A DNA stretch of 64,000 bases from Psychromonas ingrahamii 37. GTDB taxonomy: Bacteria; Pseudomonadota; Gammaproteobacteria; Enterobacterales; Psychromonadaceae. Both the position numbers and the translations under genes were made by a program. Positions 18,752-27,182 of the stretch are shown in pieces (position 1 is the first letter of the stretch; each line of letters opens with the position of its first letter). Below the pieces are notes generated by a model. The model saw nothing but the letters and a program-made list of their open reading frames with translations, searched no databases and was not told the origin of the DNA. Location of the stretch: assembly GCF_000015285.1 (NCBI RefSeq), contig NC_008709.1:3472001-3536000 (forward strand), in the 5' to 3' direction.

Positions 18752-19259
18752 ATGGGCATTGCAATCACACTTAAAGAGTATTTTACCAATGAAAAATCCA
18801 CTACGATACGGTTTTAAGCACCGTCGTGCATTAACACTGTTAGACTCATCTCGTTCGGCTCATCTATCCGCTCATGAAGTTACTAAAGTTGTTGTACTGC
18901 AAAATGAAGAGGGTGATTACCTGATGGCCTCTGTGCCTGCAAATAGCCGCCTATCATTGATTGGTGTTAATAATCTCACAGGCAAGCATTACCGGTTGGT
19001 CAGTGAAAATAAGCTACAGGAACTGTTTCCAGACTGTTCCCCGGGCGCTATTCCCGCAATAGGTCACCCCTACAAGCTAAAGATGTTAATCGATAACAGT
19101 TTACTCACTTCCGAAACTGTTTATATTGAGTCAGGAGATCATCAAAACTTGCTTAAACTAACTCATCAGGAATATAACCATTTAGTTGCTAAGATGCTGC
19201 ACGGCAATATTCGCGGCACCCATGTTGGCGCTCCTCACTTAAGGAAAAGGCGCTATTAA
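18752..19259 (+). pseudogene. YbaK/EbsC-type aminoacyl-tRNA deacylase-domain gene, apparently frameshifted twice
   Basis: The protein family (YbaK/prolyl-tRNA-synthetase-associated domain) hydrolyses mischarged tRNA. The conserved N-terminus MGIAITLKEYFTNEK begins at 18752 behind a perfect ribosome site, but this frame stops at about 18817. IHYDTV continues in a second frame from about 18797. From HRRALTLLDSSRSAHLSAHE (about 18818) to the stop at 19259 a third frame carries the rest, including VTKVVVLQNEEGDYLMASVP, LQELFPDCSPGAIPAIG and the C-terminal YIESGDHQNLLKLT. Restoring one A in the A-run 18792-18796 and one T in the T-run 18812-18815 would give one uninterrupted protein of about 169 residues. 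It is either a recent pseudogene or two homopolymer sequencing errors. Confidence 0.8.
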
Positions 19260-19264
19260 CCGTT

Positions 19265-19474
19265 TCACTCAGCTGCCCCCTCCTCTGTTAAGGCTAACTT
19301 TCTGGTTAAACGAACAAACAGTTTAAACCCAAGTTGTTTGATACGTTGGCTTATCGCGCCTTGAGTCAAATAAAGCTCTTCTGCTGCTTTCGTAAAACTT
19401 AAATATTTAGCCGCCACGCTGAAGGTATAGAGATTGGCCATTATGAGTTTTTTGCGACCCACTGTATCCACCAT
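19265..19474 (-). pseudogene. LysR-family regulator remnant (HTH only)
   Basis: About 58 residues of a LysR-type winged helix-turn-helix (MANLYTFSVAAKYLSFTKAA, then LTQGAISQRIKQL and LALTEEG), with a stop at 19265. Two to three residues normally found between KQL and LG(F/V)KLF are missing, and the whole co-inducer-binding domain (about 200 residues) is absent. The next plus-strand gene ends six bases away. It appears to be the stump of a degraded regulator, perhaps once controlling the divergent glucosidase gene at 19591. It is not expected to function. Confidence 0.75.
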
Positions 19475-19539
19475 GCATTAAATTAACTAATCCATAACCT
19501 ATTATAATTGGGTTGTGGAGCGCATTTATTTCCTTTTAA

Positions 19540-20994
<1,455 letters not shown>

Positions 20995-21002
20995 GACTCA
21001 GA

Positions 21003-21038
21003 GTTAAGTTAAAGAAAATACTTTTCCTTTAACTTAAC
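21003..21038 (+). terminator. Hairpin downstream of the glucosidase gene
   Basis: GTTAAGTTAAAG (21003-21014) and CTTTAACTTAAC (21027-21038) form a perfect 12-bp stem 9 bp after the stop codon; the loop can pair further (AAAA/TTTT). There is no T-run after the stem, so it is a terminator-like or mRNA-stabilising hairpin rather than a classical one. Confidence 0.65.
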
Positions 21039-21155
21039 CGGATGACTCACCAGCTTCTTTGGCATAGGTGCTGTTGTGATCGCTACGAATATAAATCGAA
21101 GTCACATTATTGACGTTCAAAACAGCGCTTAAATAGATAAAAATCACGACTTTTT

Positions 21156-21524
21156 TTACTTTTCATCTGCTAATGCATTAAAACCTTTGCCCAAAACATT
21201 CGAATAATTCTGTACGGAGAAGGGTTCAAGCTTAACACCTATACTGCCTATACGAACCCATATTTTAACAATCTGAAATGTTTCCCCTTCTTTGTCAGCG
21301 ACGGTTTCTACGTTTTCGGCAACAATAATATCTTCGCTTTTGAATTCAAGCAAAGTGCCATTGCTTGACAGGGGATTCAGGCGCAAAAAAATTTTATTCG
21401 GTTCGGATGCACTTTGTTTCGCTTGCCCAACGTAAGGGACAGCTTCCCTGAATAAACGATTTCTGTTTGAATACTTTTCAAGTGCACGCTCGCGGCTAAT
21501 CACTTCAATAATATTGGATATCAT
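21156..21524 (-). CDS. Hypothetical protein, 122 residues
   Basis: I do not recognise this protein. It has no signal peptide or membrane segment. The N-terminal half is basic and polar (RERALEKYSNRNRLFREAVP), the C-terminal half looks beta-rich with EGETFQIVKIWVRIGSIGVKLEPF. A weak ribosome site (AGAGAA) precedes the ATG at 21524. Length, composition and free-standing location are compatible with a real small gene. It is flanked by a hairpin on one side and 700 bp of non-coding DNA on the other. Confidence 0.5.
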   Translation of the reverse strand: MISNIIEVISRERALEKYSNRNRLFREAVPYVGQAKQSASEPNKIFLRLNPLSSNGTLLEFKSEDIIVAENVETVADKEGETFQIVKIWVRIGSIGVKLEPFSVQNYSNVLGKGFNALADEK

Positions 21525-22070
21525 AACAATTCTCTTTTTTGTTGTTCAACAAATTAACAAAGTCTGCCTATCTGGCTGCCATTGCATGCCAAAAAACAGA
21601 TTAACGAGATAAAAACCATCCCGCCGGGCTGCAGCCAATACAAATCGAATTATCCAGAATGTCCAATACTGACCCACACACGTTTATTACGCGCTGCGAT
21701 ATTGAGCTTCTGCAGATGACGACTTTCCATTTTTACTTTTAATCTTAATCTTAATCTTAATCTTTGATTCTGAGGTTCGCATATAAGGCTAAGTCATATA
21801 AATATCTGTCACTTTCGCCTTCCATTTTTTCTCTTTATTCTTCTCAAAAGCTTAGCCCACTATTGTGCTTTTTGGATTTTTTAAAAGACTTTTTTTCGGG
21901 TATATTCTTGAAGATTTTCAGGTTGCATCACAATCCATTTTTCAGCGAATATGATAACAATAATCCGATACCTGTAGGGTGCGCTCCGATTTCCACTGCT
22001 TGCTGTGTATAAAATGCAGAAAGACTTCAACTGTTGATTTAATGGTTATTTTAAGGATTTAATTTTTTGG

Positions 22071-22095
22071 TATAAGCGCATTTTCAGCGCTTATA
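22071..22095. repeat. Perfect 9-bp inverted repeat
   Basis: TATAAGCGC (22071-22079) and GCGCTTATA (22087-22095) form a perfect stem with a 7-base loop. On the minus strand it lies past the end of the HlyD-like gene and is followed by CCAAAAAATTAAA, so it is not a classical terminator. The left arm belongs to the sequence AATTTTTTGGTATAA.CGCA that recurs near 55364. Confidence 0.6.
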
Positions 22096-22123
22096 AAGGA
22101 GAGTTTTAATCAGTAATGCAGTG

Positions 22124-22148
22124 GGGATCAGGCTAAAGCCAAGATCCC
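22124..22148 (-). terminator. Hairpin downstream of the type I secretion operon
   Basis: GGGATC (22124-22129) and GATCCC (22143-22148) pair, with an inner GGCT/AGCC stem (22131-22140). The hairpin lies 76 bp past the HlyD-like stop. It lacks a following T-run. It is a possible end of the operon transcript. Confidence 0.5.
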
Positions 22149-22223
22149 TTTACCGGCAGGATATATTGTATTAGCTCTGGGATAAACGGCAGCGTCACAG
22201 CATTGCGCCAAAAAGCCTTAAAA

Positions 22224-23438
22224 CTAGCGCTCGCCAAAGGATTCAGAAAGCGTTTTGCGCAGTGGTTTTAACAAATAATTAAGCACAGTTCTGTCACTGG
22301 TTTTAATATCAACCTGCGCCGTCATACCGGGCAGTATTTCTAATACCCGACCTGACGTTGTGGTGACCGGCGAAGTTTGAGTTGTGACATGCACCCGGTA
22401 ATAGATTTCTTCCCCCTGACCGGTCTCTTCTTTTAGTGTATCCCCACTGACATAGATAACCTCGCCGATAACACCACCATAAATGGTATAATCAAAGGGA
22501 TCAAAACGTATGGTGGCCTGCAACCCCTTTTGCACTTGACCAATATCAGCCGGGCTGACCTTAGCTTCAATAATCAGCTCATCATCAACCGGAATAATCT
22601 GCATTAATTCATCCCCGCCGCGCAATACGCCGCCCAACGTCGTTACACGCACATTCTTAACAATGCCGGGCAGCGAGGCAATAAAAACACTGTCGGCTAG
22701 CTGCTGCTGACGCTGGGTTAAAATCTGCACATTCTGCGCTATTTCATCCTCCGCTTTTGCCAATTCCGAACTGACCTCTTCAAGGTACTTGTTTTTACGG
22801 TTAATAAGCTGCGCCTGTGCATCATTTAAGGCCCGCGCAGAACGGATAACTTCTGTGCGGTTAACATCACCCGAGCCAGACAGTTCCTTAATTAATTCAG
22901 CCTCTTCCCCTGCTAATGAAACGGCTACCTTAAGGGTGCGTAACTCTTCCGATAAACCCGTTTGTTTCTGCTCAAACAAAGCGCGTTCAACCTTCATTAA
23001 ATCAGGAAAACGCTGCACCCCTTCCGGAAAAATTAAGCGCTTAGATCCGGTCACTTCAGCACGTAAGCGTGTCGCCTTAGCTTTTAAAGCCGATAAGCGC
23101 ACATCGACTTCTTTTACCGCCGCACCAATACGCGTTTGATCTAACGTTGCCAATACTTCGCCTTTAGCAACACGATCGCCCTCTTTAACATTCAAGGTCG
23201 ACAGGACGCCTCCATCGACCGCTTGTATAATCTGCACACGGCTGCTGGCAATCACCTCACCTGTCGCCCGCGCAACTTGATCGATACGAAAGCTTGCTGA
23301 CCAGAAGCCAAACCCTATCATACCTAATAATAATACCCATAAAACCACGGAATAATTGCGCCGATAATACCCTTCTAATCGCGCGGCCTTCTCTTTACCG
23401 CCAGCGTCATCATCTCCAAAAAAACTATCAAATAACAT
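22224..23438 (-). CDS. Type I secretion membrane-fusion (HlyD/LapC-like) protein
   Basis: Periplasmic adaptor linking the inner-membrane ABC exporter to the TolC-like channel. At 404 residues it has a short cytoplasmic N-terminus, one membrane helix at about residues 32-50 (VVLWVLLLGMIGFGFWS), and a lipoyl half-motif IIQAVDGGVLSTLNVKEGDRV at about 78. A long alpha-helical hairpin spans about 115-245, the second lipoyl half contains ASLPGIVKNVRVTTLGGVLR (about 253), and the beta-barrel end has ILPGMTAQVDIKTSDRTVL. The start overlaps the end of the ABC gene by 11 bp. The type is that of LapA/BapA-class adhesin exporters. It is the last gene of the operon. Confidence 0.93.
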   Translation of the reverse strand: MLFDSFFGDDDAGGKEKAARLEGYYRRNYSVVLWVLLLGMIGFGFWSASFRIDQVARATGEVIASSRVQIIQAVDGGVLSTLNVKEGDRVAKGEVLATLDQTRIGAAVKEVDVRLSALKAKATRLRAEVTGSKRLIFPEGVQRFPDLMKVERALFEQKQTGLSEELRTLKVAVSLAGEEAELIKELSGSGDVNRTEVIRSARALNDAQAQLINRKNKYLEEVSSELAKAEDEIAQNVQILTQRQQQLADSVFIASLPGIVKNVRVTTLGGVLRGGDELMQIIPVDDELIIEAKVSPADIGQVQKGLQATIRFDPFDYTIYGGVIGEVIYVSGDTLKEETGQGEEIYYRVHVTTQTSPVTTTSGRVLEILPGMTAQVDIKTSDRTVLNYLLKPLRKTLSESFGER

Positions 23439-25689
23439 TGTTTGATTCCTTCTTTATTACGTCCTGATTAAAGCTTTTAGGCGTCCGCAGTCCCGATGGC
23501 TTAGTAGCGGCGGGGGTGTTGCGCTGCATTATTTTCGGCAGTACGGTTTCCGGTTTGCCATCGGCTAAGATCTCACCACGCTGCATAATAATCACCCGGC
23601 TGGCCAATCGAGCAGCTAAAGCAGGCTTGTGGGTGGAAATAATCAGAATGTCATCGGCTTTTACATGTGCACTAATGGCAGCTAAAATCTGTTGTTCACT
23701 TTCATTATCCAGCGACGCAGTTGGTTCATCCAGCAACCAGATCTTCGGCTGTGCTAAAAATACCCGTCCTAAGCCAACCAACTGCTTCTGTCCGCCCGAC
23801 AAACCTTCTCCCCCTTCACTGATCGCCAAATCCATCCCCATCGGACTGTCGGCAACAATACGTTCAATCCCTAACTCTTTTGAAATCTGCAGGAGATGGG
23901 AATCACTCACTGCACCGGAAAGTGCCAGATTACTGCGTAATGTACCCTTAAAAAGATGCACATTCTGTGGTAAATAACTGACATGATCCGAAACTATATT
24001 AGGATCGATCTCCCATAAGTCAGCATCACCCAAACGTACTCGGCCCTCACTGGGGCGATATAAGCCGGCCAATACCTTTAACAACGTTGACTTACCTGAG
24101 CCAATCGCACCAAGCAACACCACTCGCTCACCGGCCTTAAAGGTTAATGTATCTATTTTTAACTGCCGAACAGGGGATTCCGGATAGGAAAAACTCACGG
24201 CGTCCAATGCCACACTGTCAGGCGCCTGTTCAGGCAACAGCAGGTTTTGATCAGCATGGCGCTCACTATCAAGCAGCAAGACCTGATTAACCATGTCTAA
24301 CGCCTGAGAGACACTTTGCCATTGAGAAAGATACTGAATGCCCTGTGAAACCGGGGCAATCACCCGCCCGCCAAGAATACTGCAGGCAATCAAGGCACCC
24401 ATGGTCAGATTACCCGCTTCAATCTGTCCGACACCCACCACAATTGCACAGACATAGGCCGCGGTCGAAAGGCTGCCGGTAGTCACAGTGGCAAAATTAC
24501 TGATCGCTTTTTGACGGATATTATAACGGGAAATAGTCGTGGTGATCTCCTGCCACTGCGTTGAAAAACGCCAGTTCGCATTACTCGCACGAATTGATTC
24601 TGCGCCTTGAATAACATCCACCAGCAGCCCTTGACGTTCATTAGAGCGCATCATCTGCGCTTTTAATAAACGCCGTAAGCGTTTCTGGGTTATCCATCCT
24701 AATATTGCTGCAACGGGTAGCAGCGCCAGATAAACCCAACCGATATGGCCACCGATAATTGCTATAATAGCGATAAAAAAGAGTGCAAAGGGCATATCAA
24801 CCAGCGCAAATACAACACCGGAGCTAAAGAACTGCCGTACCGAATCCAGACCGCCCACCTGTGCTGCAAGCGTCCCTAAACTGCGCGGTCGCGAGTCTAA
24901 CTGCAAATGCGTGACATGATCAAATACCTGTTGCGAGACCGCTTTATCAACGGCGCAGCTGACACTGTCCAGTGTGCGAGCGCGCACCGTTTTTAACAGC
25001 CAGTCAAGCGACAGTACAATAAACATGCCGGTCACCAGGGTCGTTAACGTCGCATAAGCCAGCGTCGGTACAACACGATCATAAACCTGCATGGCAAAAA
25101 TCGAGGTGGCCACGGCCAGAAAATTAATAATCACAGTGGCGATGATAATATCGACTAACCAGCGCCGCGTTTTAAACATTTCAGTAAACACTAATCGCGC
25201 TGCTATATTTCCCTTAAGCGAAAAAATAGAGCTCTGCTCCTGTTTTGGCGGTGTGCGCAACCACAATACAATTGCCTCTTCTAAGACCTCTTCAGAAAAA
25301 TCACGGCATTCCCCCGCGTCATCGGTTAAGGTTAATTGCCCGTCGCTGCCCTGCTCAATCAGCTGCCATTTACCCTGATAAAAAATCAGCGCGGGTAAAC
25401 GGCGTTGATCAAAGCGGCTCCAGCGAAGCTGTGCGGCCTGCACCCCCTGCAATTTCAGCGTATGCGCAATAAAACTGAAACGCTTGGCGGGTGCTGCATC
25501 GGTTAGCGATTTATCGGCCTGCTCGCAGGCTTGTATTAATGCGCCCATCTGCACTGAAATATCCAGACGTTCAAAAAGTAATTTTAATACTTTGGCGGGT
25601 AAAGGTTGCTCTTGCAGAGAACCGTCAAATTTTGCTGAGCTATCCTCTCCTGAGTCCAGCTGTGCTGCCTTTTTTTGCATATCAGTCAT
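23428..25689 (-). CDS. Type I secretion ABC exporter with degenerate C39 domain (LapB-like)
   Basis: Inner-membrane exporter that energises secretion of large surface proteins. It has 753 residues. The N-terminal C39-like domain at about 35-150 lacks the peptidase Q-x5-C signature, so it should recognise substrate without cleaving a leader. The six-helix transmembrane domain spans about 170-455 (IIIATVIINFLAVATSIFAM onward). The nucleotide-binding domain covers about 500-720: Walker [13 protein letters not shown], signature LSGGQKQLVGLGR, Walker B IWLLDEPTASLD, and switch histidine in STHKPAL. It begins just after the TolC-like stop codon. Together with its neighbours it forms a complete system that most likely exports the three giant proteins encoded at 30434-54475. 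Confidence 0.94.
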   Translation of the reverse strand: MTDMQKKAAQLDSGEDSSAKFDGSLQEQPLPAKVLKLLFERLDISVQMGALIQACEQADKSLTDAAPAKRFSFIAHTLKLQGVQAAQLRWSRFDQRRLPALIFYQGKWQLIEQGSDGQLTLTDDAGECRDFSEEVLEEAIVLWLRTPPKQEQSSIFSLKGNIAARLVFTEMFKTRRWLVDIIIATVIINFLAVATSIFAMQVYDRVVPTLAYATLTTLVTGMFIVLSLDWLLKTVRARTLDSVSCAVDKAVSQQVFDHVTHLQLDSRPRSLGTLAAQVGGLDSVRQFFSSGVVFALVDMPFALFFIAIIAIIGGHIGWVYLALLPVAAILGWITQKRLRRLLKAQMMRSNERQGLLVDVIQGAESIRASNANWRFSTQWQEITTTISRYNIRQKAISNFATVTTGSLSTAAYVCAIVVGVGQIEAGNLTMGALIACSILGGRVIAPVSQGIQYLSQWQSVSQALDMVNQVLLLDSERHADQNLLLPEQAPDSVALDAVSFSYPESPVRQLKIDTLTFKAGERVVLLGAIGSGKSTLLKVLAGLYRPSEGRVRLGDADLWEIDPNIVSDHVSYLPQNVHLFKGTLRSNLALSGAVSDSHLLQISKELGIERIVADSPMGMDLAISEGGEGLSGGQKQLVGLGRVFLAQPKIWLLDEPTASLDNESEQQILAAISAHVKADDILIISTHKPALAARLASRVIIMQRGEILADGKPETVLPKIMQRNTPAATKPSGLRTPKSFNQDVIKKESNNVI

Positions 25690-25690
25690 G

Positions 25691-27034
25691 TTATTCTTCA
25701 GCTTCGTTTAAACGGTTTTGATTTAGCCCGGCTTGTTGATCTAAACCACCGGTCAGTGATGCCACGCGTAAGGATAAAATTAACCAGTCATTTTTACTCT
25801 GCACTAATTGCATTTGTGAGGCAGTCAATTCACGTTGCATATTTAACAGCTCCAACCATGATTTCCGGCCTGTTTCGTATTGTCGCAAAAATGAATCCAG
25901 AGTTTCCTGCATGGCATTAACGGTCTGTTGATAAGCATGTATTAACCCCTGCTGTACCTGGCGGTTAAGCATCAATGAGCTAATGCGGCGGCGGGTATCA
26001 TTAATCGAGCTGTCCAAATCATAGCGCGCAGCCGCCAGACGAGACTCAGCCCCTTTTACCCGGCCTCGCGCGACGAGTCCCAGCCCTTCAAAACTGCTTT
26101 CAAAAGTCAGGCCGGCACGCAGATCCTTATTGCCGCTTGTACTGTCTAAAAGATCGGCTTCCGCTCTAAGGTAGATAGTCGGTAATGACGCCAGTTTTTC
26201 TGCTTTAAGCCCCAGTTTGACCACCTGTAAATTCTGCCTTTTAAGGAGAATATTGGCTTCTTGATCAATCGCCAGACGCTGAACAGCTACATTTGAGGGT
26301 AATAGGGCCAATTGAGGATCAACGGCAAGCTCGGTTGAGACTAAAATCTGAGTCAGGTTTTGCAGCTCAGATTGCGCATCCGACAGCTCTCCTTTAATGG
26401 ACAGCAACTGCGTCTGTGCCTGCAGCAAACGTGCATAAGCCAAGCGCATATCCGCTTCTGAGGATAACTGGCCTTCTTGGCGGCGAGCAAGGCGATCATA
26501 ATAGCTTTGATGCGCCTCAGTATTAATTTCCGCAACCTCTGCGCGCAGTTTTATACCCTCTATTTTTGCGTAAACTGTTGCCGTATCTTCAAGCAGCTGG
26601 CGTTGAATATCCAATAAACGCCACTGCTCGGCATTAACCTCAGATTCTGCCCGCGCAATTTCTGTATCAATTTTACCAAAGGCCCAGAGAGGCTGATCCA
26701 GCCGTAAGGTAGCCTGATCATAATTATTATTCACATTACTGCCCAGCGTGGACAGTGTCGGATAACGTTTTGCTTTGGCACTGGAGACCCCAAACTGCTG
26801 CGCTTCAAGTTCCGCCTGCTTGCCTTTTATCATGGGGTTATGAGTCATGGTCGCACGCAGTGCAGCAGCCAGCCCGGTAAACGGTTTATCCACGTTTGCC
26901 TGAGCCGTTAACGGCAAACGAGCGGCTTCTAGCAACAGCGGATCAGTCTCGGCCTGTCCCGTCGTTACCATAACACTGCAGAGTGTTAACAATAAGAGCT
27001 TTACAGGTTTAAAGTTGGCATATTTTATTTGCAT
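25691..27034 (-). CDS. Outer-membrane efflux/secretion channel, TolC family (LapE-like)
   Basis: Trimeric outer-membrane exit duct for the type I system. It has 447 residues with a signal peptide ending near TGQAE (residue 29). The TolC repeat pattern is seen: two helical halves with AALRATMTHNPMIKGKQAEL at about 58 and LYLRAEADLLDSTSGN-type beta segments at about 275. The ETLDSFLRQYETGRKSWLELLNMQRELT block near the C-terminus is characteristic of the adhesin-exporter subgroup. The stop codon abuts the ABC gene start. The 148-bp gap to the upstream TPR-sulfotransferase gene contains no strong terminator, so all four genes may share a transcript. Confidence 0.92.
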   Translation of the reverse strand: MQIKYANFKPVKLLLLTLCSVMVTTGQAETDPLLLEAARLPLTAQANVDKPFTGLAAALRATMTHNPMIKGKQAELEAQQFGVSSAKAKRYPTLSTLGSNVNNNYDQATLRLDQPLWAFGKIDTEIARAESEVNAEQWRLLDIQRQLLEDTATVYAKIEGIKLRAEVAEINTEAHQSYYDRLARRQEGQLSSEADMRLAYARLLQAQTQLLSIKGELSDAQSELQNLTQILVSTELAVDPQLALLPSNVAVQRLAIDQEANILLKRQNLQVVKLGLKAEKLASLPTIYLRAEADLLDSTSGNKDLRAGLTFESSFEGLGLVARGRVKGAESRLAAARYDLDSSINDTRRRISSLMLNRQVQQGLIHAYQQTVNAMQETLDSFLRQYETGRKSWLELLNMQRELTASQMQLVQSKNDWLILSLRVASLTGGLDQQAGLNQNRLNEAEE

Positions 27035-27182
27035 ATTTAATTATCTTCTTGGTTATTATTTTGCCTAAAAAAATGGTCAGGAGCAGGAAAATCAGTCCAT
27101 CTAGCACAACCACTAGCAGCTTTAAGATCTCACTCAAAAAAGCAGCTAAAGGGTGACATTTACCAGCCTAATTCACTTGTGC

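Larger units (their letters stand above)
21525..22223. other. Non-coding stretch between the 122-residue gene and the type I secretion genes
   Basis: About 700 bp. It contains a short hexanucleotide repeat (CTTAAT, four copies, about 21737-21762) and two inverted repeats near 22071-22148. A plus-strand open frame at 21764-22012 is cysteine- and phenylalanine-rich, has no ribosome site and looks accidental. No other gene is seen. Confidence 0.6.

Noticed and set aside
21764-22012. 82-codon plus-strand open frame.
   Set aside because: No ribosome site, skewed Phe/Ser/Lys composition typical of AT-rich non-coding DNA, and no recognisable motif.
22058-22080. Dispersed mobile repeat suggested by the shared sequence at 22060 and 55364.
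   Set aside because: Only about 20 bases match and flanks do not align; too short to call a mobile element, though a genome-wide search would settle it.
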